64,000 bases of DNA, taken from assembly GCA_038380795.1 (NCBI GenBank), contig CM076261.1, forward strand, positions 34,993,866-35,057,865, read 5' to 3'. Origin of the DNA: Pyrocephalus nanus (lineage: Eukaryota > Chordata > Aves > Passeriformes > Tyrannidae). Made by a program: the position numbers and the translations under genes. Positions 27,683 to 40,000 of this stretch are shown piece by piece. The stretch's first letter is position 1, and every line of letters starts with the position of its first letter. The notes below the pieces were generated by a model. That model saw only the letters and a list, made by a program, of their open reading frames with translations, was not told the DNA's origin and searched no databases.

Positions 27683-28038
27683 AAGCTTTGGGGTGACCTA
27701 ATTGTGGTCTTCCAGTACCTGAAGGGAGCCTACAAGAAGGATGGAGAGCAACTATTTACAAGTGCATGTAGTGACAGGTCAGTAACAAAGGGGAATGGCT
27801 TCAGACTGAAAGAAAATAGGATTAGATTACACATTCTTTACTGTAAGGGTGGTGAGACACTAGAACAGGTTGTCCAGAGAAGTTATGGATGCCTCATCCC
27901 TGGAAGTGTTCAAGGCCAGGTTGGATGGTGCCCTGAGCAACCTAGCCTAGTGGAAGGTGTCCCTGCCCATGGCAGGGGTCTTGGAATGAGATGAACTTTA
28001 AGGTGCCCTCCAGTCCAAGCCATTCTATCATTCCATGC
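27683..28038 (+). mobile_element. CR1 LINE, 3' end fragment
   Basis: Plus-strand CR1 3' UTR: GGGGTGACCTAATTGTGGTC, CCAGTACCTGAAGGGAGCC, GGTTGTCCAGAGAAG, GATGCCTCATCCCTGGAAGT, TTCAAGGCCAGGTTGGATGG, and the 3' terminal CCATTCTATCATTCCATGC. 5' truncated. The 133-codon open frame ending at 27994 and the minus-strand frame at 27910-28236 overlap it and are repeat-derived. Confidence 0.9.
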
Positions 28039-31000
28039 AAAGACATTAAGACACATTACAACTACTGAATTAGAAAAAAAAATGTGAGGAACTGTGGAAG
28101 ATATGTAGTATTGGACGTAAAGCACTAAAAAAAACTGACTAAGGATGTAAAGTATTTTTTTAAAGGAATGATTGGTGAACTGACATCTCAGAAGTGGAAT
28201 GTGGACAACATTATAAGAATTTTTAAAAGAGAGCATGATACGATCTTCACACTGATATAAACAATATGTGAATTTGCTCTCTACATTTTGTTCTCCGAGA
28301 CTTCATCTCTTGAGAAAGACTAACGCCTTCCCACCAGTAATAACAGCTGTTTTCTTATAGTCCACATTTTCATTTTCTGTCCTTTCCCCCACCTCTTCTT
28401 TTTCTTCAAGTTTCATGGCCTTTAGAGTGCCAATATTGCTGAATAAGAAAAAAATAATTAATATCTGACAGTGTCACTTTAGGCAAATGCAGCAGAATTT
28501 GAATAGGAGGAAACCAGTGGTGTTATCTGTAACAAAAAGCTTTTTTGAAATCTCTAATCCCCTTGTGAAAGTTCCTATATTCTTAAATCTTCAATTTTGG
28601 TATGCTTGTTAAGTCTATGATTATGGGAATATATCCATGAAAAATTCACTTAAGAATTGTCTAGGGATGAAATATATCTACTGCATTAAATAGCCTGCAT
28701 CATATTGAAATAATTACAGGACTACCTAATGCCCTCATTTTAGCTGAACTTGTTTCCAATCTGATTATAACTGTAACAGAAATTTAACCAGTTTGCAGAG
28801 ACTACGTATTATATTATCTGAAAAGAAGTTATGTAATCAATCTTAAATTTTACAAACTGTCATCTCTCCTGGTATCTCCATCCTACACGGTGTTCTGATC
28901 CCCCATCAGTGAATTTGATGAAGAATTTTATATGTATTTCAGAGCAGTATGTCTATCCAGATGGGAAATCTATTTGTATTGTGTGTCTATGGAATGCTGT
29001 CATTGATTTAAGGTTGCAGCTTTCCACAGAGCACTTTATACATCAAATGTTGCGTTTTAGAAAGGATCAACCTAAAACTGATTAATAAATTTTTTTTTTG
29101 CAAAGTAACTGTTTCCAGTATTCTTATTAATATGAGAGTACTAAACCCAGATTTCATAATTCTCTAGCTCTTGTTCAAAAAAAAACCCAAACCAACCAAC
29201 CAACCCAGTTTCAAAACCCCCACTTTCAAACTAGCAAGAAGACACTGAACACTGTATATAGTGATAGTGTAAAGATGAGTAGTTGTATCTGGATTGAAAA
29301 AGGTAGGCTTCTCATTTTGTTTTAAAGATAGGCAAGGTTAGGGCTCTTCTTTGTACTGCGTTCTGAATTGTTAGCCTAATTCTCACGAAAACTCTTTTTT
29401 CCTCAGATGACAGAAAATGTTTGCCCTCACAATCTGTTTTTCAGTGGAGCAAAGAAATTGCAAGAGAGGGAGAAGGGATCTTTCAAACAGTCAAGATTCA
29501 AAGCATGTAGTGCTTTGAAAATCAATACAGCAACCTTGAATGTGGGATCTTTGTGTGAAGAGCTAGTGCAAACAGTTAAGTAGGGAACAGAAAATGCTAG
29601 ATAAGGATTCGTGAACCAGACATACCATATATTCCTTTACATAATATGAGATTTCCATAACCTGCACAAAAAATGCAGTCAAACAAATGGATAAGAAGCA
29701 TAAGAGATGTAGAGAAACAGGAGAGCAGCCATGAGGAAGAAGAGCAAATGGACCAGTGAACAAGATGAAGAGTTGGGATGAGGCTGCTTTGCCTACACAT
29801 GTTACACTGCTACTTGATCTGAGAATTAACATAGTAAAAGTTAACATAAACCCATATTAAAAATAGCATATTGAAAGTACAAGAAAACAGCCTTTTCTAC
29901 TCTTTGTTTCCTGTGCTAAAGGAACTCAAAAATTTTGATTGCAGTATTCAATAACACAGGATGTTACCATACAAACCACATATCAATTGAAAATCCTTTT
30001 TCACTTTACTGGTAGAATTGTTTTATATTGAAATGTGGTCACTGGTATAAGCAGCTGCTACATGCTTACATGTGTAATAAAGTTCTTGGTTTTGTGCTAA
30101 GCAAGCAAATACATAACACATACCATTGCATCTGGCACTGTATGTCAACCCTGGTACCTGAAAAGTGAGACTACAAGGAATGTCTGTGTTTCCTCTCTTT
30201 TCCAGTTCATAGTTCTCCCACTTATCAAATAAAAGAACTCAATAGAACAATGGAAGGATGAACTTCTAATTTCTTCTTTCCTTTATAGAGCTGATTACTC
30301 ACCAGTACTACTATTCTGTTTCTTTTGAAAGCAATGTTTTTGCTAAAAAATGTGAAGTTATTTAGCATGTCAATGCTTTCCTATGATTCTCACATATAAA
30401 ATTGTTAATCTCTGAAAACAGATACTTATGTACTATATTAGTTGGACTTCAACACCTTTCATCAGAGATGAATTTTCATTGTTGGTAGTGTATCTATGAC
30501 AAACACGATAGAAAAAAATAATTTAAAATAAGCCTCTGTATGTGACAGAAAAAATGTCATTAGAAACCATAAATTTCCTCAAATGTTTTCAAAATATCAT
30601 TATTTTACACATATTATTGTAAATTCTTTAAAATCTCTCTGTTGTTTTTTTTTTTTAGAACTCGAGTTAGGTATTTGATCACAAACTGAACAGAAGACTG
30701 TAACACAGCACATCATGTACATTTTAAAAATACCCAATGATGTAATTGTAGATTAGTTATACATTAATATTCAGAAGCATGTATCTCCCAGTTAAATTTT
30801 CATAAGCAAAAGTAGTTGAAATTTTTTACACTCTTAATTAAATTAATTAATTTCAATGCGCTGTTTCAATTATCTCTTCACAATATTTTATTTCATTTAT
30901 TAATATTTATTAGGGCAGAATCATATTTTACATTAAGTATTTTATGTTAGAACATTTTGAAGAGGTGTTAGTTAATGTTCTATATGAGATTTTAAAATTT

Positions 31001-31130
31001 GGACATGTTTTTGAAAAGCTGGAAATATTTGCTTTTCCAATTGAATGGAGACAGAAAAGATAAAGCCAACCCGTTGACTGTGACTTGAAGTGAAGTTAAA
31101 CATTACAATTAAGTTCCCATCAGCTATGAA
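28039..31130. other. AT-rich non-coding stretch
   Basis: No gene or recognisable transposon. A short CCAA-type simple repeat is at about 29189-29206 and a T tract at 30643-30656. Two overlapping minus-strand open frames at 29563-29847 lack splice signals and similarity to anything I know. Confidence 0.45.
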
Positions 31131-31470
31131 AACGGTGGAGGGCCTAGAGGGGAAGCGATACGAGTGGCTGAGGTCACTTGGTTTGTTCAGCCTGGAGAAG
31201 AGGAAACCGAGGGGAACCTCATTGCACTCCACAGCTTCCTCACAAGGGGAAGAGGAGGGGCAGACACTGATCTCTTCTCTATGGTGACCAGGGACAGGAT
31301 CTGAGGGAATGGGGTAAAGCTGTGTCAGGGGAGGTTTAGGCTGGATATTAGCAAAACGTTCTTTCCCCAGAGGGTAGCTGGACACTGGAACAGTCTCCCC
31401 AGGGAAGTGGTCACAGCACCAAGCCTGACAGAGGTTGGGAAGCATTTGGACAACGCTATCAGGTGCATGG
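31131..31470 (+). mobile_element. CR1 LINE, 3' UTR, left part (split by LTR)
   Basis: Plus-strand CR1 3' region from GGAGGGCCTAGAGGGGAAGC through GTTCAGCCTGGAGAAGAGG, GACCAGGGACAGGATCTGAG, TTCTTTCCCCAGAGGG and GGAAGCATTTGGACAACGC up to CAGGTGCATGG. It stops abruptly at 31470, where the LTR begins, and resumes at 32116. 31467-31470 (ATGG) is the left copy of the target-site duplication. The 172-codon minus-strand open frame at 30972-31490 is antisense to this repeat and is not a gene. Confidence 0.93.
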
Positions 31471-32111
31471 TGATGCCCCAAAAAGCACAATGATAACTGC
31501 TTAGAGACACTTTTGAGTCTTTAAGCAGCAAAAGGTATTTATTTTAAGCAACGTTGGGGGCTAGCTGGCTTGTGCTGGACAAAACTAGCCCAAAGTTATC
31601 AGTGTAAAGTCAGGTATTTATACAGTTTTGTGAGAGATTATGTCATTTTTTACGTGCATATTCATATTACTGCAACATTTCATTATAATATTCATAATAG
31701 GTGGATTCTGGGCAGAGTCTGGGGTGGAGCCCTCTTTTGGTGTTGTTCTGGTGGTCGTTCCGGTGTCTTCAGCCTCAGAGAGGGTTGTATTTTAGGAGTC
31801 TTCCTTGGTGAACTCTTTAGCTTTCTTAGTTGACTGTCTTCCTGATGGTGAATTTTGCAAGATTTTGGACTCTGGCCCCTATTTCACCCTTTATCTCCGA
31901 AGGAACCCTTCCTCGTGTCTATTTAGGTATGTGTGTTAACATTTTTGGTGTTCTTTATTTCCCTGTGTTCTTACTTTATGTTCTTTGTGTTAGTGTGTTA
32001 GCATTCTTTGGCCAGGTGTTATCTTCCACTAGCCTTGAATTCTGGTTCCTTTAGTTCTTTACCCAGAGCTTGCATTCTGAGTTAACTCCTTCAGGGCCCT
32101 GCTCTGTTTCA
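31471..32111 (-). mobile_element. Solo LTR inserted in CR1, minus strand
   Basis: A 641-base insertion with canonical TG...CA ends (TGATGCCCC at left, CTGTTTCA at right), flanked by ATGG on both sides. Read on the minus strand it has the layout of an endogenous retrovirus LTR: a long U3 from 32111, a TATAAATA box at 31615-31622, an AATAAA signal at 31538-31543 about 75 bases further on, and a short U5 ending at 31471. No internal viral sequence remains, so it is the product of LTR-LTR recombination. It does not look like the ERVL family found elsewhere in the window. The open frames at 31570-32054 lie within the LTR. Confidence 0.88.
31615..31622 (-). promoter_or_regulatory. LTR TATA box
   Basis: TATAAATA on the minus strand inside the solo LTR, correctly placed upstream of the AATAAA at 31538-31543. 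Whether it still drives transcription cannot be told from sequence. Confidence 0.55.
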
Positions 32112-32115
32112 ATGG

Positions 32116-32217
32116 TATGATTCTTTGAGCTGCCTCGTGCAGGGCCAGGAGTTAGCCTTCTATGATCCTTGTGGATATCCTCCAACTCAGGATGTTCTAT
32201 GACTTTATGATTCTATT
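32116..32217 (+). mobile_element. CR1 LINE, 3' end, right part
   Basis: Continuation of the CR1 cut at 31470: TATGATTCTTTGAGCTGCCT, CAGGGCCAGGAGTTAGCC, ATGATCCTTGTGG and the terminal ATGACTTTATGATTCT. Joining it to the left part (with one ATGG, the other copy being 32112-32115) restores the normal order of a CR1 3' UTR, which proves the nested insertion. Confidence 0.92.
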
Positions 32218-32568
32218 AATTATATTTATGTTTTGAGCTGGTACAAGTCAGATACTTTTAAATATTAAATCTTATTTCTGATATGTGGCACATCTTCTCC
32301 TTTGTTTGATTGTGTTCATTGTTACAACCTTATCAATCTTGTATTTTGATTTTTATTCTCCATTTATCTGAAGTGTATGAATAGAGTTGGTGAATATGAA
32401 GAGCAAGTAATTCAAGACATATTTTTCTGAATCTTGAAAATTGGTCCTCACTAACAATTTTTTATTTTCAAATATATGTTTTCTTTTTGTTACAAATAGA
32501 ACTTAATTACACTTTTTAGTCAATTATTAAACTGCATTAATTTTAAATTGCAATTAGTACAAAATTTG
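32218..32568. other. AT-rich spacer
   Basis: No gene or recognisable element between the CR1 3' end and the TA microsatellite. Confidence 0.5.
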
Positions 32569-32590
32569 CATATATATATATATTTGCCTA

Positions 32591-32624
<34 letters not shown>

Positions 32625-32654
32625 GGCAAATATATACATATATATATATATATT
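32569..32654. repeat. (TA)n microsatellite with inverted repeat
   Basis: Three TA runs separated by ATATTTGCCTATAT and its inverse ATATAGGCAAATAT. The arms pair across the central TA run, so the block can extrude as a cruciform or long hairpin. Confidence 0.85.
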
Positions 32655-32684
32655 TTAAAAGGCATATGGTTTCTTACCAGTCAT

Positions 32685-33080
32685 TAGGGCTCAGTATTCA
32701 GTCCAGTCCTGTTTAATATCTTTACTGATGATCTGGATGAAGGGATCAGGGATCAAGTGCACCATCAGTAAGTTTGCAGACTTACTGATGTCTAACCCAC
32801 TAAGCTGGGTGGGAGTGTTGATCTGCTGGAGGGCAGGAAGGCTCTGCAGAAGGATCTGGAAAGGCTGGATTGGTGAGCTGAGGCCAATGGTATGAGCTTC
32901 AACAAAGCCAAGTTCTGGTTCCTACACTTTGATCACAACAACCCCATGCATCATGACAGGCTGGGGGAAGAGTGTACAGAGAAAAAGGACACTAGACTGA
33001 ACATAAGCCAGCAGTGTGTCCAGCTGGCCAAGAAGACCAATGGCATTCTGGCCTGTATCAGAAATAGTGTGGCCAGCAGG
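32685..33080 (+). mobile_element. CR1 LINE, end of reverse transcriptase
   Basis: Plus-strand CR1 from AGGGCTCAGTATTCAGTCC, CCTGTTTAATATCTTTACTG and ATGATCTGGATGAAGGGATC to GAAATAGTGTGGCCAGCAGG. It covers the region around and after the catalytic F-A-D-D box, which is broken here (GCAGACTTACTGATG in place of an uninterrupted box), and continues into the conserved AACAACCCCATGCA and CCAGCAGTGTGTCCAGCTGG segments. It is a pseudogene fragment. Unusually for CR1 it lacks the 3' UTR: it ends at 33080 next to ERVL LTR sequence. The frames at 32892-33321 are incidental. Confidence 0.88.
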
Positions 33081-33109
33081 CCTTCCTATCCTCCAGCAGA
33101 TCAGCACTT

Positions 33110-33225
33110 CTGCCCTACTTGGTCTCAACTTAGTGGTAGCACAATTTATCAACATTATTCTCATACAAATCCAAAACACAGCTGCTAGGAAGAAAAATGC
33201 CTCTGTCCCAGTTGAAATCAGAACA
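33110..33225 (-). mobile_element. ERVL-type LTR, 5' terminal part (3' LTR remnant)
   Basis: On the minus strand this begins at 33225 with TGTTCTGATTTCAACTGGGA and continues like the start of the LTR at 48881 (GACTGGGATAG..., CTAGTAGC..., TTGATAA...). Only about the first 110 bases are kept; the rest is lost at the junction with the CR1 fragment. Because the internal ERVL sequence lies directly upstream on the minus strand (33226-34010), it is the remnant of a 3' LTR rather than a solo LTR. The left limit is approximate. Confidence 0.65.
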
Positions 33226-34010
33226 TCATCCATTCCTTATTCTATACCATTTATGTCATGGCCAGGTTCTACACCTTCTCATACATCCCCACTAATCATC
33301 ACCACATTTCCAGTCTGTTAATATATACAGACAGATGTCGTTCCCTTAGTCTGCCCATAATCCCTCTAAAAGTCTGGTGAGTTTATTTAATCCGTGAGTT
33401 TGGGCTTCATCTGTCATAACAGTTTCAGGGCAGGAAGCATGGCATGTGGTGCTGGATTGTTGCAAGCTGAAGTCAATTCTGTTCCGTCACTGTTGAGCTT
33501 GTCCAGCTTCATCAGTGTTTTCTTTGTTAATCTGGGTATTTCTACAGTGATACCCTTGATGTGGTACACAGTCACCATAGAAGAAATCATATACAGTGTT
33601 ACATAGTAGTAAACATTATATAGCTTAATTTATAGTTTATTCTCACTTGAAATCAAGTCCTTTACAGATCCACCCTGGATTCCAACATTGTTCACCAAGT
33701 GCACCCAGGTCCTTGATCAAAATCAATCACAAAGATTAGTTTGACTTTGCCTGAGACAGGAATAATCTGGACTCTCCTCCCCAGAATATTTTTCAGTATG
33801 CCCTACAGGAACTCTATCCCTTTCTGCAGTTTTGATTGGGCAGAGTCAGCCTGATTAGCAGGTCCCCTAGTGTTGTCTAACCAAGTAGCCTTTGCTAAAT
33901 ATATATCCCAATGTTTGAAGGTTCCACCACCCATTGCTCTGAGTGTAGTCTTTAAACAGTCATTGGCAGCACTGGATTTTCCCAAAGGACTTGGTGCATG
34001 GTAGGGGATG
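33226..34010 (-). pseudogene. Degraded ERVL-type pol 3' end (integrase C-terminal part)
   Basis: A minus-strand relic of an endogenous retrovirus interior. The only open piece is 33803-33985 (60 codons); it contains HWDIYLAKATWLDNTRG, which I recognise as typical of the region at the C-terminal end of pol in avian ERVL-like elements. Downstream on the minus strand the frame is broken by a stop right after position 33803 and by further stops and indels, with a few readable stretches down to about 33430, then non-coding 3' sequence up to the LTR remnant at 33225. It cannot make a working protein. gag, protease and reverse transcriptase are absent. The family assignment rests on my memory of the motif and on the adjacent ERVL-family LTR. 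Confidence 0.6.
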
Positions 34011-37000
34011 TGATATATTTAGCTTAGCATCTGTCAAAACTTACACATTTGAAAGCATTCGTCTTGGGAGAATTATGTATCTATGTAGTTGCCTCTCAGG
34101 CTGAGTAATTTGCGTAATGGCTAGGGCTAAAAGATTCTCAATTAATTGCTTTGAAGATTATCAGAATTTGCTAGATGTAACAAAATGCATGTTTTGGGCT
34201 AGACATCATCTCAAAACCAATTTAAATTTGTAACATCTATAAAAATTAGCACCAATCATTCACACCTCTAATTCAAGTTCTGAAACTGTATCTTGTTTGA
34301 TCAAATGTCTCCAGATGAAAAGAATAAAAGATTTTCTGTGAGATAAAAAAAACAACAAAAAAAAGATGAAGAAAAAAAGGCTATGTTCATGTCTGTCATT
34401 ATCCACACTGCTGATTCTTTTGACTCTTGTAGCAGAAGGAGTGTGCAGGGTCAAGCCTGGCCTCAGAGCAGATGTTCAGCCAGTTCCTCAGCCCTTTTCT
34501 AGCTTGGTTGCATCTCTCTTATGTTGGGATGTTTTGGCTGTATGAGCTGTTTTTTCTGATTCTCATGTAAGCCACCATTTAGGAAAAATTTCCTGTTTTA
34601 AGTTAACAATACCCACACTAGAGAGGCATACCTGAATGCTGAAAAAATGTTAGCCTTGCATTATGTGGATTAGGTAGGCAAATGCAGATTCCTTGCCCTT
34701 GCAACGAGCATTGCATAACAAGGACAAATACAAACTATAAAGGAAAAATGTATTGACTGTGTAATTGTTAGTGACCATAGTAGCTTCCTTGTATAAGGCA
34801 GTTAATGTGTCAAACAATGATGTGAGAAAATTTTGCTAGCATTAAGATCTAGAGAAATTCTAAGTTCTAGGATCTTTGATGAGAAAAGTAAATGAAGATC
34901 GTACATAGAGAAAACCAATAGGCTCCCTATAATGAAAGAAAGGAAATATGAACAGGACAAATCAGATGGCAAATAGTAGTTAAAAAGATCATGTTGAATG
35001 CACATGAAATAACACAGATTACAGAGAATATGTGAGAGGAAAGAGGGGAAGGAGCTGGAATCTGATAAAGGAGAGTAATCATGCGCAAAAAATTATTTAA
35101 TGGAAAACAAAGAAGTTTTGCCGTCATCGTGTAAAGAATAAAGAATGAAAATGCATTGTTGTTGGAAAATTGTTGGAGTAATGAAAAATCAGAAAAGCAA
35201 AATACATGAGAAACAGTACAGCAGTCCTCCTGTGTCTAATAACTGAAAAGAAGTCAGATCACCTGTTAACTGGTGTTGAATTTGCTTCACTGTTTTCCTA
35301 GAGAGCAAATGGAGAAGCTAATCACCCACATGCAGAACTGACTCACGTGAGGTATAATTGTAGAGGACCTTCCTCATTAGTATGTGGAAAAAGTAGATAA
35401 ATAGTGCACATTACATGAAGAACAGAGTATTGAGTTAGATCCTTGGAGCAGGCAGAATATGCTGGCAGAAGACCAGAGCCAGTGAAGGAAGAGGAGTCAG
35501 TATTGGACCAGCTGCTGAAACTGGAGTCTTGCAGGGAGCAAGAGTGCAAGCAATGAGGTTACGGAGTGCTGTGGTCTCTTCCACACCCTTTACACCCTCA
35601 CCCATTTCTGTTGACCACCCCCTAATCTGTAGTTCAAATGCCTTAAATTTAATACATTTTGAACAAAACCATACCAAAACTAAATGTCTCAGTTTAGTCT
35701 TGTGATTTAGAGTTGATGTGTATTCTCATATTTGGAGTCACAAACCTGGATTCCAAAACTTTAGCTCTGTATGTTATTTATAAGCTATGTTTTTTGCCAT
35801 ATGTATCTGTAAACAAAACATACAGTATCAGCTGTATCGTTACTTCAAATACAGGATTTAATGCAAAGGTTTTGTGTCCTATTGAGGTATTCTGAAAATA
35901 AAAGTTTGTAACAAGTGTCTATTTCCAGGTCTCTTTTGTTTCCCAGTGTTTTATGGTGTAGTATTTTATCTTATGGTTAATTATTAATAAATGCATTTTA
36001 GGTTTAGTACTTAGCAGTTTTTTTGGGGAGTATTTTAAGCTTAAGAGCACTGAAATAAGAAATATACAGCTATTTCTCTATTTTGCAGTGGTTTATTTCT
36101 GTGTTCAGAAGACTTTCATCTTTGATAGCTATTGAAAGACGATACATATGCCAAAGACATTGTATTCATATTCTTGGTACCTAATGAGAGGAATTATGTA
36201 ACAATGTGTCATACTGCCATAATTTAAATTTTGGAGCATTTTTTCACTGCATAAACTGCTAATTTCTAGGCAAACAGCTGCATTCTGAATTATTTAGAAC
36301 ACTTGTTCTTTAGCTAATTGACAGTTAATTGATGCTTTGAGAGACCATCAGCTAAACAGCATGTAAATGGGTTCAGGCCTTGATGCTCATGGAGACAAGA
36401 GACAGCTTGAGCTACTTCTACCAGGGCATCTACTCTCTTCTTTTGCCAAAGATGGAATGGAGAAGTTGTTGCAGAGCAACTTTTGGGAAGTAGAGCTACA
36501 TCCCTAAAATATTCTTCCTTCTAGGAACTCAAAATTCTTCCAAAGATGTTATCTTTCTTTAAAGGAATTACTGAAGTATTCAGAGGACAGCATGTTTATT
36601 TATGAAATACCTTGCTTTACCCAGTCTTATTTTATCTTTCTCTCTCCAAATCTCAAATATATGTATAGTAATATCTTTGGAACAAATGATACAGAACACA
36701 AGAACAGTAGTTTGCAGATTCCCAACTTTATTTTTGGCTGGTGAAAAAAAAGTAACTGATTTTTTCCTTCTAATGTATTACATTTTTTTCTTTATTTATT
36801 TCTGGATATGTTTTCTTAACTGGAAGTACCTTGCCCAGCTTGGAACAGTGCCTTCCCTCTTACGAAGCTATAATAGTTGTCTTCTGTATTTCAATACTTG
36901 CTTTAACTGCGGTACCCATCTGACTGCTAGATTTGATTCTTTTGAGACATTACCACTGCCTGTTTCCTTGGTCACTTGCTACTAACGTGTTGCATAGGAT

Positions 37001-40000
37001 AGCAAGGTTTATTGACCTGAAACAGAAAGAGTAGAATCAGACTTACATGGGACTTGTGACCAAAAGAGAAAATACAGTGCATTTAACTTCAGAAAGTACA
37101 AAGAAGCTACAGTAGTTGTACAGCATTTTTGTAGCCTTAAAGATTTGCTCCAAATGGAACAAGAGTGTGATCACTTTTCCTCTAGATGGCAGGTTTTGGC
37201 AAGCTTTGTTTTAATCATGTAAGTAAATAGATACTATTTCAGATTAAATTATGCAGTTTAATCACTAGCTTCATCTTACTAAATTCTATCACTACCCCAG
37301 GTGTGTGTGTGTGTGTGTGTGCAAGCATGTGTGTTGACCCCAATGTCCATGTTTAATCATGAAAATATGTTAGGAATTAAATGTTTTGTAGACAAAGATC
37401 TTAAAAGGGTCTCCTAAAACTTTGTTATGTGAAACAGATCAGGAAGATCTAACTCTTTGAAATGCTGTATAACTTATAGTCAGGGGAAAAGTCAGAGGAA
37501 GTCCTCATTTTCTATCACTGCCTGTTTATCTGCTTATTAACTTCTGAAAGGTGATTAAGCCATATATCACAATCTTCAAAGGAATCACTTTTTTGTAACT
37601 GCATCCCAAAGAATGACATTGTGAAACAGGGTGAAACAACTATTTTGAAGCCTTCAGTTATTGCTTCTACATTTACACATCTTTTACATACCAAATTATA
37701 ACTTCTAGGGTTTTGCAAATATTGGGGAAAAAAAGATATTTAATTTCTTAAGCAACGCTAATATTCTTTTTCATAAAATGAAAATGTACTATATATTTAC
37801 TCCTTTGTTTGACATATTTCTTGTGCATAACTAAATTTGTCTGAATAAATGTATGTATGTTTGAGAAACAGACAATAAGTGAGGCAAACCTTAGGATACA
37901 CAACTGTATTTTTTTTTCCAAAAGGAGACTAACATTTGAAATTAATATTTATCTTTCTGTGAAACTTCTGTGCAGTAACCTTTTAACCCACTCTTTATAC
38001 ATTATTTTGTAATGTGAAATGACACTGATAATTTAGGTAATATATTGCCAGTATTTCAAAATCAGTATTTGGCAATATTCATTCCACACACAGTAATGAA
38101 AATTCAATCATATAGTTTGCAATGCTCTTTGACTTAGACATAATATTCATATCAGCTTTTGAAATAGGGCAGCCAGGAAACATATTTTCTAGAATCTCTT
38201 CAGCTGCAGAAATGCATTGTGACTGAAATATTACTGGAATGGATATCGATTGCTGTACTTGCCACTATTTCATGCAGTAATATCCTATGCAAACTCTTTT
38301 GTACTTGTGAGTCCAAAGAATAATTTTCCATTCACTACTAATAACCAAATTCACAGTTCCTGTAATAGCTAAACTCTGGATCTTTGTGATGGTACAGGAA
38401 GCCAATGATGTTGTTTACAGGCACTCCAAGAATAACTACTAGGAATCTAAAGAATGTGCTATGAAGTATTGTATTGACAAGATTTTGTGCAAAATTATTG
38501 TATTCAAGAAGAGTTGCAGACCACTTTTTAGAGGGCAGAGAAAAAGAAACAGCAAAATGTTCAGAGAAAATACTTAATGATTTTCAGGGAACAAAACATT
38601 TACATAATATCTTTATATCCTTCAGTGCTCAGCTTGTGTGTTGCCTCTTTCTCAAAGTCAGTTTTTAGTAAAGTGTTACCTGCTTTTTCAGCTTTTTCTC
38701 TAGACCCAGTTTCTGTAAATACAATTACCAAAAAGCACAGTGTTGATAAGGGTGTGGAAATTGGCAGACTTGTCACTAATAGTACCTCTAAAGGGTCCTC
38801 TAAAATGTGATGAAAATTAGCAAGTTGTAAAAATAAAATTAAATGCGCTTGGATTCTCAGTTTCTCCAGTAAAATTTTCTTCTCAGGTAAGATTTCTAGG
38901 TGTGATTGTAACGCCTGAATGGTGAAAAAAAATAGAACTGTAAATAATACAATATCTGTCATTTTGTTCAGTGAAAGTTCTCTTTAAAGACTGTTCTTAT
39001 ATGATGTGCTATAGCATACGATAATTTTAGGTACATTGGCTTATACAAACAGACACTAACCTAAGAAAATAGAGAAAAAGAGGAGTTATGTCTCTTGTTT
39101 ACTGGTTTGAAACCTCCCTGTCACTGCAACCACATCTTTGATCTCTTTTTTCTGTCAGAATTATTTCCTGACCCTGTGGGTAAATCAAGAGGTTTTTTAG
39201 GATACTAAGGCATATACCAAAAACCTTCAAATATTCAACAAGATAGCCCTACTACATTTGTGTACTGGGTTTGTGTACGTGGTTTATTTTTAGTTTAAAA
39301 TATATAAAGCTTCTTTTTGGGGTAAGTTGGTTTACCAAACTGATTTAGAAAGAGTTGTATTTGAAAAATTGTTCTAAAAAATTTATTTAAATAATTAAAA
39401 TTTCACCATGGTCTTGTACATAGGATAGTATTTCTGAATACATGAGGGCATTGAGTAATTGCAGGTTTTGATAGTTTCCACTTTGTAATTTTTTCCTTCT
39501 GTGCCATCAAAAAAAACAACTTTAACTTGATTTCATGATGACAATATTTTAGTTCCTCACAAAAGGTATTACCTGTTATCACTGTGTTACATGTAAAGTG
39601 TCTAACACAAAAATATAAACCTTAATACAGGAGATACCTCCTCTTAACCATTTCTTAGTTCCACCTATTCATCCTATATCTGCTGCAGCCTTTCCAGTGA
39701 TACTTGAGAAATTTCCACTTGCTTTGAAACAGAGTGATTGCTTCCCAGCAACCACGATTTTATTCAATTAAGGCATTGTGTCTCATGGTACCTAGATAGA
39801 AAATTTGCATGTGAAAGGATCCATAAATACTGAGTCAGTATATGAAATATTAAATTTATTAAAATCACATCATTTTGTGATTTTGTGATTCTTTAGCAGA
39901 GAAAAGTGCTCTAAAATGTTTTTACTGTGCACACATTGGAAAACGAGACAGTTCCAGAAGACTGCATGAGCAAAAATTGCACTAGTAAGTTCACAGAAGT

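Noticed and set aside
27593..27994. 133-codon plus-strand frame
   Set aside because: Its second half is CR1 3' UTR; the first half is AT-rich and has no start or splice context.
30972..31490. 172-codon minus-strand open frame, the second longest in the window
   Set aside because: It lies antisense to the CR1 3' UTR and crosses the LTR boundary, so it cannot be an old gene.
36602..36985. 127-codon plus-strand frame with hydrophobic stretches
   Set aside because: Phe/Leu/Ile runs come from T-rich DNA; no splice signals or known domain.
38474..38962. A 120-codon minus-strand frame with a hydrophobic N-terminus, overlapping plus-strand frames
   Set aside because: Both strands are open here, no splice or promoter signals match, and composition follows the local AT bias; no family is recognised.
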